Shown: piece by piece, positions 9,776 to 19,269 of the stretch
Layout: each line of letters opens with the position of its first letter
Position numbering within the stretch: the first letter of the stretch is position 1
NCBI GenBank assembly: GCA_015075375.1
Contig: JABTUM010000002.1
Location: 1,943,813 to 2,007,812, forward strand
Direction: 5' to 3'
Length of the DNA stretch: 64,000 bases
From: Planctomycetota bacterium
Lineage (GTDB): Bacteria > Planctomycetota > SZUA-567 > H5-PLA8
The notes under the pieces: generated by a model
What the model was told of the DNA's origin: nothing
Database searches by the model: none
The model's input: the letters and a program-made list of their open reading frames with translations, nothing else
Made by a program: the position numbers and the translations under genes

Positions 9776-9806
9776 ACGTATCATTATAGTCTCGAAACGA
9801 GGACTA
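9776..9806 (-). promoter_or_regulatory. Promoter of the adaptor/ABC operon
   Basis: On the minus strand a perfect -10 hexamer TATAAT occupies 9783-9788, with an expected start of transcription near 9776 and a leader of about 65 bases. The -35 region at the right distance is a T-rich CTTTTT, a poor match, so activation or an alternative sigma factor may be involved. Confidence 0.45.
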
Positions 9807-9827
9807 AAAAGGGTCCCCCTGGCCAAT

Positions 9828-9860
9828 AAAAAAATACGCCCCGTGCAGGCACGGGGCGTA
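9828..9860 (-). terminator. Rho-independent terminator of rpsO-pnp
   Basis: A perfect inverted repeat at 9835-9860 (arm TACGCCCCGTG, CAGG loop) is followed on the minus strand by TTTTTTTATT. It lies 37 bases after the pnp stop codon and separates pnp from the adaptor operon. Confidence 0.9.
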
Positions 9861-9896
9861 TCCCACTTTATTAAGTTTACTAACGAAAGGTCGGTC

Positions 9897-12101
9897 TTAC
9901 TCCGGGCTGCCTTCGCGCCGGCGCGGAGGACGCCGGTCGCGCCCGCCACCGCCGCCGCCGCCACGGTCCTCGGCCCCTTCCGGACGCGGCGGAACCGGCA
10001 CCCCCTGCTCGATCAGCAGCGCTTTGCGCGAAAGCTTCATGCGGCCCAAGTCGTCGATCGAGATCAACTTCACGTCGATCTTGTCGCCCACCTTCACCAC
10101 ATCGCCGGGGCTCTTGACGTAGGCCACATCCAGCTCCGAAACGTGGCACATTCCGTCCACGCCCGGCATGATCTCGACGAAGACGCCGAAATCCTTGATG
10201 TTGACCACTTCGCCGTGGTACACGCGGCCCACTTCCGGAGTCCCGCAGATCGCTTCGATCAGCGCCGCGACTTCGTCCGCCTTGTCGCGCTTCGGCGCCG
10301 CCACCACCACGTTCCCCGTGTCTTCCACGTTGATCGTCACGCCGTACTTCTCTTCCAGCCCGCGGATCGTCTTGCCGCCGGGGCCGATCAGCTTGCCGAT
10401 CTTCTCCTGGTCGATCTTGAGCTGCACGATCTTCGGCGCGTGCTCCGAAATCTGCTCGCGCGGAGCCGCCATCGTCTGCGCCATCTGGTCGAGGATGTGA
10501 ATCCGGCCTTCGCGCGCCTGATCCAGCGCCTGGCGCATCACGTCGCTCGGAACCCCGCTGCTCTTGATGTCCATCTGCAGCGCCGTGATCCCGTCCTTCG
10601 TACCGGCCACCTTGAAGTCCATGTCGCCGTAATGGTCTTCGTCGCCCAGGATGTCGCTGATGACGTAGTGCTTCCCGCCCTCTTCCACCAGGCCCATCGC
10701 GATGCCCGCCACCGGCGCCTTCATCGGCACGCCCGCGTCGTACAGCGCCAAGGTCCCGCCGCAGACCGTCGCCATCGAGCTCGATCCGTTCGACTCCAGG
10801 ATCTCGCTCACCAGCCGGATCGTGTACGGGAACTTCTCGTAGTCGGGCAGCATCGCCTCCAGACCGCGCTTGGCCAGCCGGCCGTGCCCGATCTCGCGGC
10901 GTCCCGGACCGCGCGGCATCTTCACTTCGCCCACGCAGAAGCTCGGGAAGTTGTAATGCAGCAGGAAACGCTCGTTAAACTCGCCCGTCAGGCTCTCCAC
11001 GAGCTGCTGGTCGTCCACCGTGCCCAGCGTCATCGCCACCAGCGCCTGCGTCTCGCCGCGCGTGAACAGCGCCGAACCGTGCGCGCGGGGCAGCAACTGC
11101 ACTTCGCACCAGATCGGGCGGATGCCCTTGCGCGAACGGCCGTCGCAGCGCTTGTCCAGCGTGATCATCTTGCGGATCGTCCGCTCCCAAAGCGCGCTGC
11201 AAAGCTCCTTCACCCGCCCCTTGCTCGGCTTGCCGGCCTTCTCTTCGGCCTCGTCCTTCGCCGCGTACGTAGCCACCATCTTCTCGGTCAGCGCCTTGCG
11301 CGCCTTGGCCCGGCCGAACTTCGTCTCCGTGTAGCCCGTCTTCATGAATTCCGCTTCGTGCTTGCCCCACAGGTCATTGACCAGCGGATCGGCCGGCGTC
11401 TCGGCGAATTCCATCTTCTTCGCGCCGCCCTTCGAAGCCAATTCGTCGATCGCGCCCACGATCGTCTTGATCACCTCGTGACCGTGCTGGATCGCCGCGA
11501 ACATCTGGTCTTCCGTCACGCACTGCGCGCCCGCTTCGACCATCGTTACGGCCTTCGCCGTGCCCGCCACCACCAGCTCGATCGTCGACTTCTTCAGCGC
11601 CTCGACGCCCGGATTCACCACGAACTGGCCGTCCACGCAGCCGATACGCACGCCGCCCGTCGGACCCTGGAACGGCAGCTCCGATACCGCCAGCGAAGCG
11701 CTCGTCGCGATCATCGCCACCACGTCTGGATCCACGTCCTGCTCGGCCGAAAGCACCAGACACTGGATCAGTACGTCGCTGGCGTAGCCGTTGGGCCAGA
11801 GCGGCCGGATATGCCGGTCGATCAGCCGCATCGTCAAAATCTCTTTTTCGCTGGGCCGGCTCTCGCGCTTCATGAAGCGCCCGCCGAAGATCATCCCCGC
11901 CGCGTACCCGCGCTCGCGGTAATCCACCGTCATCGGGAAGAAGTCCATCCCCTCGCGCAACGGCTGCTCGGCCACCGCCGCCAGCACCATCGTCTCGCCG
12001 AGCGAAACCACCGCCGCACCGGCCGCCTGCTTCGCCCACTTGCCCGTTTCGATCCGCAGCGTACGCCCGCCGATCTCACGCTCCACAACGACGTGATTCA
12101 T
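9897..12101 (-). CDS. pnp: Polyribonucleotide nucleotidyltransferase (PNPase)
   Basis: The 734-residue protein has the full PNPase plan: two RNase PH-like domains (family sequence PMTVDYRERGYAAG and RDKADEV-type flanks), an alpha-helical linker, a KH domain with IGKLIGPGGKTIRGLEE and a C-terminal S1 domain with GVFVEIMPGVDGMCHVSEL. It degrades RNA 3' to 5' using phosphate. The last 30 residues are glycine/arginine-rich. It lies downstream of rpsO, the common bacterial order, with a 121-base spacer that contains a perfect 7-bp hairpin. Confidence 0.98.
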   Translation of the reverse strand: MNHVVVEREIGGRTLRIETGKWAKQAAGAAVVSLGETMVLAAVAEQPLREGMDFFPMTVDYRERGYAAGMIFGGRFMKRESRPSEKEILTMRLIDRHIRPLWPNGYASDVLIQCLVLSAEQDVDPDVVAMIATSASLAVSELPFQGPTGGVRIGCVDGQFVVNPGVEALKKSTIELVVAGTAKAVTMVEAGAQCVTEDQMFAAIQHGHEVIKTIVGAIDELASKGGAKKMEFAETPADPLVNDLWGKHEAEFMKTGYTETKFGRAKARKALTEKMVATYAAKDEAEEKAGKPSKGRVKELCSALWERTIRKMITLDKRCDGRSRKGIRPIWCEVQLLPRAHGSALFTRGETQALVAMTLGTVDDQQLVESLTGEFNERFLLHYNFPSFCVGEVKMPRGPGRREIGHGRLAKRGLEAMLPDYEKFPYTIRLVSEILESNGSSSMATVCGGTLALYDAGVPMKAPVAGIAMGLVEEGGKHYVISDILGDEDHYGDMDFKVAGTKDGITALQMDIKSSGVPSDVMRQALDQAREGRIHILDQMAQTMAAPREQISEHAPKIVQLKIDQEKIGKLIGPGGKTIRGLEEKYGVTINVEDTGNVVVAAPKRDKADEVAALIEAICGTPEVGRVYHGEVVNIKDFGVFVEIMPGVDGMCHVSELDVAYVKSPGDVVKVGDKIDVKLISIDDLGRMKLSRKALLIEQGVPVPPRPEGAEDRGGGGGGGRDRRPPRRREGSPE

Positions 12102-12122
12102 CTATCCCAATCCTTTCGCTCT

Positions 12123-12137
12123 GGCGGCCCGGCCGCC
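12123..12137 (-). promoter_or_regulatory. Hairpin in the rpsO-pnp spacer
   Basis: A perfect 7-bp GC inverted repeat (GGCGGCC and GGCCGCC around one base) lies about 20 bases upstream of the pnp start. It could be an RNA-processing or autoregulatory structure, as pnp leaders often are in other bacteria, but only the hairpin itself is seen. Confidence 0.3.
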
Positions 12138-12222
12138 GGCAATGCAGCCAACGCCATCGCACGGGGGCACAAACCCGCCGTGAGGCATCCTGCTGCTCAT
12201 ACCAAAACAAGCGGTGAAGGGG

Positions 12223-12492
12223 CTACTTGCGCAGCCCAAGACGCTCGATCAGCGCCTTGTAACGCCCCGCATCCGTGTTGCGGAGGTAGGTAAGAAGGCG
12301 GGTACGCTTGGAGACCATGGCCTCCAACCCGCGCCGGGAATGATTGTCCAGACGGTGCGTTTTCAAATGTCCGGTCATGCTCTGGATCTGCTCGGTAAGC
12401 AGCGCCACCTGGACCTCGCAGCTGCCGGTGTCCTTGTCGTTGCGCTGGTACTGCTTCACCAGTTCCTGACGTTTTTCTACGGTCAGAGGCAT
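12223..12492 (-). CDS. rpsO: 30S ribosomal protein S15
   Basis: The 89-residue length and sequence are those of S15 (ELVKQYQRNDKDTGSCEVQV near the start, HLKTHRLDNHSRRGL in the rRNA-binding helix, LLTYLRNTDAGRYKALIERL near the end). It binds 16S rRNA in the small-subunit platform. It is the first gene of an rpsO-pnp operon. Confidence 0.98.
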   Translation of the reverse strand: MPLTVEKRQELVKQYQRNDKDTGSCEVQVALLTEQIQSMTGHLKTHRLDNHSRRGLEAMVSKRTRLLTYLRNTDAGRYKALIERLGLRK

Positions 12493-12640
12493 GGGACTTT
12501 AAATCGCTCCACCCAACGGACTCATCCTTCGGCGGGTCAATGTCACAGACCCGACTGGATCTCCACACCGGAGACCTCGGCGCACTCCCTCGATGGAGCA
12601 CACCGCCTTGTTCTTCACGCGCTCACTCTCTGGGCTTCGG

Positions 12641-12668
12641 AGAATACCTAGCCCACGCGCGTGTGCAA
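12641..12668 (-). promoter_or_regulatory. Candidate promoter of rpsO-pnp
   Basis: On the minus strand TTGCAC (12663-12668) and TATTCT (12641-12646) are spaced by 16 bases, giving a leader of about 140 bases before rpsO. This is a visual match to a sigma-70 promoter only. Confidence 0.35.
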
Positions 12669-12677
12669 CTGCATTTC

Positions 12678-12710
12678 AAAAAAAAGCGCCCTCCGTGCGG
12701 AGGGCGCTTT
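12678..12710 (-). terminator. Rho-independent terminator of the porin gene
   Basis: A perfect 13-bp inverted repeat (12683-12695 and 12698-12710, core GCGCCCTCCG) is followed on the minus strand by a run of eight T. It lies 24 bases after the porin stop codon. Confidence 0.92.
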
Positions 12711-12733
12711 CCCGCGGCCGAAGCCGCTTCTGA

Positions 12734-14353
12734 TTACCACTGAACCTGGTGGGTCACGATGAACGTATTGTTGTGAACCTCGCGAATCCGCGCATCGCTT
12801 TCCAGCTCGTTGACCCAGATGTAGTTGACCTGCGAGCGGACGTTGTGGCCCTTCCAGTAGTAGTTGAAGCCCACCGTCATCGCCTCGCTCTTGAAGCGGT
12901 CCGTCTCCACGCTGGGATTGTCCAGGTCTTCCAGGATCATGTTCTGGAACTGCTCGTAGCGGAACGCGAATTCCACGTCCTTCATCATCTTCCAGAACCA
13001 GCCGCCGTTCTCCAGGTCGTCCGCCCAAATGCTCTGACCTAGGTGGTACCCGACCGCCGCGTACCAGCCGTGGCGTTCGAAGCTGTTGGGATCGTTCTGG
13101 AAGATCGGCTGCAAGCGGTCCTTCATCTGCCCGATCTCACCGCGCAACCAGAAGCCGCGCATGATCGAACCCGGGCGGTACCAAGCCCACGCCCACTGGC
13201 GGAACGCATGCGTCTCGGTGAAGCCGAGGCCGTCCAGCGGATCCCCACCGAGGAAGTTCCCACCGCGCTTCGCTTCGCCGTGCACACCGTCCTGGCGGCT
13301 GACACCCAACTCCAAGCTGCCCCAAGTCTCGTTGTGCCAAACCGGGCGAACCTGTACGCGCCAAGCCACATCGAACGGATCGTTGTCATCCGAGCGGTTC
13401 TGGTAGCCGCCGAACGTGTTCTGGAACGAACCGGCGCCGTTGAACGCGCCCAACCAGTACTGGAAGCGGCCTTCCCACCACGTGCCGTGGACCATCAGGC
13501 CCAGGTCGCGCTGGTTCGGGAACTGGTTGATCATCGCACGCTCGGCAAAGTCCAGCTGCCCCGTGTTGCGCCAGCCTTCTTCGCTCATCGGGGGCTTGAA
13601 CTGGCCGATCGTGAAATCGTGCTCAGGCATGAAGTGCGGGTGGTAGTTGATGTACGCATCCTGCAGCAGGCGGTTCGCCACGACCGTACCGTTCTGAACG
13701 CGCACGCGGGTCACATCCGTCGTGCCGCCGCCCAGCGGATTGGCCGGATCGCTGTTCGAGCTCGAGTTGCTCCCGCCGAAGATCGGATTGCGCGGGCCAA
13801 CCAGATTGTTGAAAGGCATGCTGCCCGAGAAGGACGACTCCGACTGGCCCTTGATCACGATGCCCTGGTTCGTCGGCGCGCCGGGGAACGAGTTGAACTC
13901 GTCCTGACCCGTCGGGTCGATCATCACCACCGCCGTAATATGAGGAGTGATGTCCAAGGTGAACTTCAGCTCGGCGCGGCGAACGCGATATCCGTCGTTA
14001 TCGCTCACTTCGCCCGTCTGACCGCCAAGCACCGGAGGAACCGCGCGGAAGTCCTTCGAGTCGTTCTGGATGTTGTACCACCACACCTGGACCAGCCCGC
14101 CCATCGTGAGCTTGCCGTCCTTGGTGGTCACCGTCGAATTCGGGCCGTACTTGTTGTCGACCAGATCGTTCGCACGACCGATCGGACCCGCCGTCGTGGG
14201 TGTCGAATTCTTCTTGGCCAAGCGCGCCCGAAGCGACTCGATCTCCTTCTTCACATCCGAGAGATCTTTATCGGAAACGCCTTCTGCCGCAGCGATCAGG
14301 CCTACGCAGCCCAACACCGCGAACAAGACCCACAAACGAACCAGGCTCTGCAT
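12734..14353 (-). CDS. Phosphate-selective-type outer membrane porin (OprO/OprP family)
   Basis: The start at 14353 gives 539 residues and is supported by GGAGGGG nine bases upstream; an earlier ATG at 14380 lacks such a site. A signal peptide (MQSLVRLWVLFAVLGCVGL) is followed by a short coiled coil (VKKEIESLRARLAKK, residues about 30-50), as in trimeric porins with a periplasmic stalk. The rest is beta-strand-rich and carries OprO/P-like sequence such as FTIGQFKPPMSEEGW and FAERAMINQFPNQRDLGLMV. It ends in VTHQVQW, with the C-terminal aromatic residue expected of outer-membrane barrels. The true solute is not readable. The gene is monocistronic with its own promoter and terminator. Confidence 0.85.
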   Translation of the reverse strand: MQSLVRLWVLFAVLGCVGLIAAAEGVSDKDLSDVKKEIESLRARLAKKNSTPTTAGPIGRANDLVDNKYGPNSTVTTKDGKLTMGGLVQVWWYNIQNDSKDFRAVPPVLGGQTGEVSDNDGYRVRRAELKFTLDITPHITAVVMIDPTGQDEFNSFPGAPTNQGIVIKGQSESSFSGSMPFNNLVGPRNPIFGGSNSSSNSDPANPLGGGTTDVTRVRVQNGTVVANRLLQDAYINYHPHFMPEHDFTIGQFKPPMSEEGWRNTGQLDFAERAMINQFPNQRDLGLMVHGTWWEGRFQYWLGAFNGAGSFQNTFGGYQNRSDDNDPFDVAWRVQVRPVWHNETWGSLELGVSRQDGVHGEAKRGGNFLGGDPLDGLGFTETHAFRQWAWAWYRPGSIMRGFWLRGEIGQMKDRLQPIFQNDPNSFERHGWYAAVGYHLGQSIWADDLENGGWFWKMMKDVEFAFRYEQFQNMILEDLDNPSVETDRFKSEAMTVGFNYYWKGHNVRSQVNYIWVNELESDARIREVHNNTFIVTHQVQW

Positions 14354-14460
14354 GTTGCAGCCCCTCCAAGGACCGTGCATACGGCCAATTCAGTTACTGC
14401 CGAGTAGCAAGATGCAAAGAATCTAACGACCTTCCATCGGAAGTCAATACGGTTTCGCGC

Positions 14461-14489
14461 ATAATAAAGAGCCTCCAATTTACATGCAA
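14461..14489 (-). promoter_or_regulatory. Promoter of the porin gene
   Basis: On the minus strand TTGCAT (14484-14489) and TATTAT (14461-14466) are separated by exactly 17 bases, about 100 bases upstream of the porin start. It is a good sigma-70-like match. Confidence 0.55.
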
Positions 14490-14916
14490 CGCCATTCGTG
14501 CAAAGACTTTACGTAAACACCGCACCGCTGCTTACTCATTTTTCGAGAGTCAAATCGACCCGCGCTTGCACATGTTCGGGATTCAACTGCTCTAATTCGG
14601 ACAACCATGGGGACCCTTTACCGGCAACCCTTTACGTGATTTCGAAGGCCGACGACGTCCGTGCTTAGCTTTCGACGCGTGCTGAACAAGTGTTATTTTT
14701 TCTTCATCCGTACTTCACCTGCATGGGGTCTCGGCAAAGCCGTACCTCAGCCTGTAGAGATTGGCTCCGAAAATAGGATTGCATTGAGGCGAAATCCAAC
14801 GATAAGGAGCGTAAGGCGATAGGCGACCGCCGGGGGTCTTTTCCGGTCTGGCGGATGGTTGGGTATTCGCCCAGGACCGCCTCGCATCCGCCACCCTTAC
14901 ATAAGGTTGCTCGCTG
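14490..14916. other. Non-coding spacer between divergent porin and kinase genes
   Basis: This is the rest of a ~560-base gap between two divergently transcribed genes. No conserved open frame is seen on either strand. It must hold the kinase promoter; the best candidate pair is weak (TTGCAC at about 14571, then TCTAAT after 19 bases). No RNA gene was recognised. Confidence 0.4.
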
Positions 14917-17900
14917 GTGGAAAGCAGTGCACGAGTTATTGCCAACTGTAAGATCGTCGGCAAGATCGGCGCCGGCGGCATGGGCAGCGTATATCGCGCC
15001 GTGCACACCACGCTCGGCCGCAAAATCGCGCTGAAGGTTCTCCCCAGCGAGTTCACCCGTTCACCCGAATACGTCGCGCGGTTCATGCGGGAAGCGCGCG
15101 CCATCGCGAACCTGAACCACCCCAATATCGTCGCCGTCCACGATGCCGGCGAAGCCGAAGGGCTTTACTACATCGCGATGGAGCTGATCGAAGGCGCGAG
15201 CCTCGGCGGCATCGTACGCGATTACGGGCCGCTGCCTGAAGCGGTGATGCTCGACTGCCTCGCACAGGCGGCCAAGGGGCTGGGCGGCGCGCACAAGCAC
15301 GGCTTGATCCATCGCGACATCAAGCCCGAGAACATGCTCGTCAATCAAGAGGGCACGCTCAAGCTGGTGGACTTCGGCTTGGTGCTCGAGTCCTCCAGCC
15401 AATCGCATCTCACGCGCACCGGAACCTTCTTGGGCACGCCGACGTTCATGAGCCCCGAGCAGTGCGACGGCGACGTGGCCGACGTACGCAGCGACTTGTA
15501 CTCGCTCGGCGCCACCTTCTACGCGGTGATGACGGGGCAGCCTCCGTTCACGGCGCCCACCGCGCTGGGGGTGTTGTACAAACACAAGTTCGAAGCGGTG
15601 CCCGATCCACGCTCGCTCGTGGCCAACTTGCACGAGGAAACCTGCCGCATCGTCCTCAAGCTGATGGCCAAGAAGCGCGAGGACCGTTATCAGACGGCCG
15701 ATGAGCTTTTCAAGGATGTCGAGAAGGCGAAAAAGGTCGTTCCCGAGCCGCCCGCCGAGTTCGATTTCCTGAAAGTGATCGAAGCCTCGATTCCGGCGGC
15801 CAAAGATCTCGATCCCAGCGAGATGACGCCCGGTCCGACGCCGATGACGCAGCGGACCCAGGTGCCTCAAACGGCCACGGGCGGATCGGTCTATTCGACG
15901 CAGGGCGGCCAAGGTGTTTCGACGCCGGGTACGTACGGCGACGCCATGACGCCGACGTTGATTTCGCCGCCCAGCGGCCCGAGCGCATCCGGGTCCACAC
16001 CGGGGACGGCTCGCGCGACCACGGGCTTCGAACCGACGATGATCCACGGTCCGGGCGGGACGCACACGCCGCGCCCCGGCCCATTGCCCGGCGGGTATAC
16101 ACCCGCCACGCCGACGGGTCCGGGCGGCCCCAGCGCCAAGAGTTCCTTCCTCTGGATCGGGGTCGCCGCAGCGGCGCTCCTGATCGTCGTAGCCGGCGGC
16201 GGCTTCTGGGCGTACCGGAATTCAAGGCTCAACGAATACGTCAACGAGGCCAATCAGAAAATCGCCGACGGACGTTTCGGCGAAGCGCTTAAAACGGTCT
16301 CCAACGGCTTGGGCGATTTCCGCGACGACAGTTCGCTGCTGAAGCTGAAAGACGACATCCGCGGACGCTGGACGGAAGAAGTCCAGGCCAAGATCGGCAA
16401 GAAAGAGTTCCCCGACGCCTATGCCATGGCCAAGGACGCGTTGCAGCGATTCAGCGGGGACGAATCGCTCCTCAAGCTGGAGCAGGACGCGCTGAAAGGA
16501 ATCGAAACGCAGACTCAGGACCAGGTCCGCACGCTCATCGACGCCAAGCGCTATAAGGAAGCGAAGAACCTGGCCTACCAGGCGCAGCGGGATTTCGCCG
16601 CGAGCAAACTGCTCAGCGAACTTTACCAGCACACCGACGGCGAACTGACGCGGGCGACCGAATCCGGCTTCCTGGTCGTGCAAGAAAAGCTGGATGAGGC
16701 CTTGGAGATTTACAAGAAGAAGGAGAAGGCCGAAGCGGATTGGGACACCTTGATTGCGATACTCACTCAAGCGGATTCCTTGGAGCAAAAACGGCTTTCC
16801 ACCAAGGAAGCCGCGGCGCTGCTCTCGAAGGTGAAGTTTGAGAAGGCCATGCTCGAGATGGAGGCCGCGGCCAAGAAACAGGATTTCGAAGGCGCGCGCG
16901 ATTTCGCCGAGCGAGCCGGGCAGGAAGATTACCAAGCCGCCGCCGCGCACATCGCACGGTGGAAGGCGCGTATCGACATCGAGCGCCTGCGCACGACCGC
17001 CAAGACGCTGGCCGAAGGCAAGAATTTCGAGACCGCCTCGGAGAACTTGCGCAAGGCGGCCTCGCTGGCGTTGGGGAACGACGACGAACTGCGCCAGATC
17101 CTGCTCAAAGAATCCGCGCGCGCACGCGCCGACGGGTACTTGGACCAGGCCGCCAAGTTCAAGGAGAAGGGCGAACTGGAAAGCGTGCTGAGCCAGATCG
17201 CGCTCGCTTCGAGCATGATTCCGGACGACGAGGACTTAAAGACGCAGCTCCAGACGGCGCGCGAAGCGGTCTTTAAGGGCAAGGACTACGTCCGGCTGGT
17301 CAGCGACGGCGATACGCGCATGCGCGACGGCAAATACCAGGATGCCGAACTGTACTACACCGAAGCACTGCAGAAACAGCCCGACGACGTGCCGGCCAAG
17401 CAAAAACTGGCGGCGGCCCGCTCGCGATTCAAGATGCAGGGAGCGGCCAAGCAGGAAGAGGATAAAGAATGGGAGGCTGCACTTAAGGAATTCCAGGGTG
17501 CGCAGGTGCTGGCGAAGGATTCCAACCAGGCGGAACTCATCACGGAGTTGGAAACCAAGGTCGCGAATCTCGGAAAGAAGCTGAAGGAATTGGCGGACCT
17601 GGAGAAACAAGGTCTGGATTTGGAAACGCAGGAGGAATACGCCAAGTCCATCGAGATTTTCAAGGGCTTGAGCCAGGATCATCCGGCCAAGCGGGGCGAG
17701 TTCGACGCCAAGCTGGGGCTGTTAAACAATCTCCTGCAGTACAAGAACGCCCTAATCTCCGGCGATTCGTACCTGGAAGCCCGCAAAGCGGGCGAAGCGC
17801 GGACGGCTTTCGCCGAGGCGCTCAAGCATCGCAGCGACGAAGTCGCTAAAGCCGCGGTGGCGTTCCGCAACGTGCTGGCGGAAGTCCAGGAGCATGCGGT

Positions 17901-19044
17901 GCGGGGCGAAAAAGCGCTGGAGGAGTTGAAAGCGTTCAGCGCCGTCGAGGAACTCCAACGCGCGGACCGCAAGTACAGCGAAGCCCTGAAGAAGTTGGAA
18001 GAGAGCAAGCAAAAGGTGCCCGCCGTCGGCCAGAAGATCCGCGAGTACCTGGATACACAACTGAAGAAGGCGCGCGAAACGAACAACCTCGAGACGCAGG
18101 TCAAGCAGGAAGAGAACGGCAAGAATTGGGCCGGAGCGATCAAGACCTACGAATCGCTGATCGAACTGAACGCCTTGGGCAAAGCGGGATACGAACCGCT
18201 GCTGGCCAACGCCAAAGTGCAACGCCAGCTTCAGATCGAGTTCGAAAAAAATCAGGCCGCGTTCAAGGAGTATATGACGGCCGCGCGCACGGCCTACGGG
18301 CAAGGAGACAACGGCCTGGATACGGCGCTGGAAAAGGCCACCGCCGCCCGTACGGTCTTCGCCAAGGACCAGACCAACGGGCCGCCATTCGTCCAAGAAG
18401 CCGACGGCTTGATCAGCCAAGTCCAAACCGCCATCCACCAGCGCAAGATTCGCCAGGCCAAAGCCGAAATCTGGCCCACCGTCACTTCGGCCGTCAACAA
18501 CGGGAATTACGATCAGGCCAAGTCCGCGGCCGACAGTGCGGTGCGCAAGGTCGGCGCCAATCCCGGCGAACTGTCCACGCTCGCTTCGGCGCTGGGCAGC
18601 ATGTCCAAAGCCAAACAGGATGTCGACCGGGCCAAGCAGACGATCGAGAGCGCCCGAACGCTTCTGCGCAAGTCCATCGCTCGCAATTACGAACCGGAAC
18701 TCCAAGCCACGGTTAATGCCGTGCAAGGCAACCTTGCGCAAGCCAACCAGGAAATTCTGGCCAATCGCTTTACGGAAGCCGACCGCCTCGCCCAAGCCAC
18801 GTCGAACGGCGCAAAGGACACGGCGCGCCGAGGCCTAGACGAAGTGCGCAAGAAGATCAATTCGAAGGGCAATGAACTAAAAAGCACCACCGCTCAACCG
18901 CACCACAGCCGCGAGATTGGCGAAGTGAGCGTGGACGGTGGCATGAACACTTCGGACCAGAAGATCAGGGAGATCCACAAGCTGGGCGATCAGTTCCTGC
19001 AAGTCGCCCGCGAAATGGAAGGTCTGGTGTCCCAGTTGCGCTGA
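14917..19044 (+). CDS. PknB-type Ser/Thr protein kinase with a giant repeat-containing C-terminal region
   Basis: The start is GTG at 14917 with AAGG about 12 bases upstream. Residues about 12-270 are a complete eukaryotic-like kinase domain: glycine loop IGAGGMGSV (17-25), ATP lysine K40, HRDIKPEN with catalytic D134, DFG at 152-154 and TFMSPEQ. A linker rich in G, P, S and T (about 290-405) leads to one membrane helix (about 410-431). The remaining ~940 residues are helical, charged, TPR/coiled-coil-like units such as YQDAELYYTEALQKQPDDVP. A cytoplasmic kinase with a very large extracytoplasmic sensory or scaffold part is inferred. The family usually carries PASTA or short sensor domains, so the tail length is unusual. 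Its substrates are unknown; the signalling genes just downstream are candidates. Confidence 0.9.
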   Translation: MESSARVIANCKIVGKIGAGGMGSVYRAVHTTLGRKIALKVLPSEFTRSPEYVARFMREARAIANLNHPNIVAVHDAGEAEGLYYIAMELIEGASLGGIVRDYGPLPEAVMLDCLAQAAKGLGGAHKHGLIHRDIKPENMLVNQEGTLKLVDFGLVLESSSQSHLTRTGTFLGTPTFMSPEQCDGDVADVRSDLYSLGATFYAVMTGQPPFTAPTALGVLYKHKFEAVPDPRSLVANLHEETCRIVLKLMAKKREDRYQTADELFKDVEKAKKVVPEPPAEFDFLKVIEASIPAAKDLDPSEMTPGPTPMTQRTQVPQTATGGSVYSTQGGQGVSTPGTYGDAMTPTLISPPSGPSASGSTPGTARATTGFEPTMIHGPGGTHTPRPGPLPGGYTPATPTGPGGPSAKSSFLWIGVAAAALLIVVAGGGFWAYRNSRLNEYVNEANQKIADGRFGEALKTVSNGLGDFRDDSSLLKLKDDIRGRWTEEVQAKIGKKEFPDAYAMAKDALQRFSGDESLLKLEQDALKGIETQTQDQVRTLIDAKRYKEAKNLAYQAQRDFAASKLLSELYQHTDGELTRATESGFLVVQEKLDEALEIYKKKEKAEADWDTLIAILTQADSLEQKRLSTKEAAALLSKVKFEKAMLEMEAAAKKQDFEGARDFAERAGQEDYQAAAAHIARWKARIDIERLRTTAKTLAEGKNFETASENLRKAASLALGNDDELRQILLKESARARADGYLDQAAKFKEKGELESVLSQIALASSMIPDDEDLKTQLQTAREAVFKGKDYVRLVSDGDTRMRDGKYQDAELYYTEALQKQPDDVPAKQKLAAARSRFKMQGAAKQEEDKEWEAALKEFQGAQVLAKDSNQAELITELETKVANLGKKLKELADLEKQGLDLETQEEYAKSIEIFKGLSQDHPAKRGEFDAKLGLLNNLLQYKNALISGDSYLEARKAGEARTAFAEALKHRSDEVAKAAVAFRNVLAEVQEHAVRGEKALEELKAFSAVEELQRADRKYSEALKKLEESKQKVPAVGQKIREYLDTQLKKARETNNLETQVKQEENGKNWAGAIKTYESLIELNALGKAGYEPLLANAKVQRQLQIEFEKNQAAFKEYMTAARTAYGQGDNGLDTALEKATAARTVFAKDQTNGPPFVQEADGLISQVQTAIHQRKIRQAKAEIWPTVTSAVNNGNYDQAKSAADSAVRKVGANPGELSTLASALGSMSKAKQDVDRAKQTIESARTLLRKSIARNYEPELQATVNAVQGNLAQANQEILANRFTEADRLAQATSNGAKDTARRGLDEVRKKINSKGNELKSTTAQPHHSREIGEVSVDGGMNTSDQKIREIHKLGDQFLQVAREMEGLVSQLR

Positions 19045-19164
19045 TCTGGGCGCGCAAGCCTTTGCACGTCCCGCCTCAATCCGCTCGAAATCTTTATTCC
19101 GCTTGCCGCACATTCGATGCAGATCGCGACCTATCTCATGCCCGTACCTAAAGCATGAAAAGGC

Positions 19165-19193
19165 TTGACAGTCTTCGCAGTCCTGGCTAGTTT
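19165..19193 (+). promoter_or_regulatory. Promoter of the MshEN/STAS signalling genes
   Basis: TTGACA (19165-19170) is followed after 17 bases by TAGTTT (19188-19193), 77 bases before the start at 19270. A second TTGACA lies at 19204-19209 within a partial repeat of the same sequence, without a convincing -10. Confidence 0.5.
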
Positions 19194-19269
19194 CCGTAAA
19201 GCCTTGACAGCTATGAATCTTCCGTTTCCGAGCCGCATGGGTATGGGCTCAGGCGAAAGGGGTTGCACG

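Noticed and set aside
7842..12293. Plus-strand open frame of 1483 codons
   Set aside because: It lies opposite the adaptor genes and pnp, is rich in H, R, L and Q as expected of a GC-rich antisense frame, and has no domain-like sequence.
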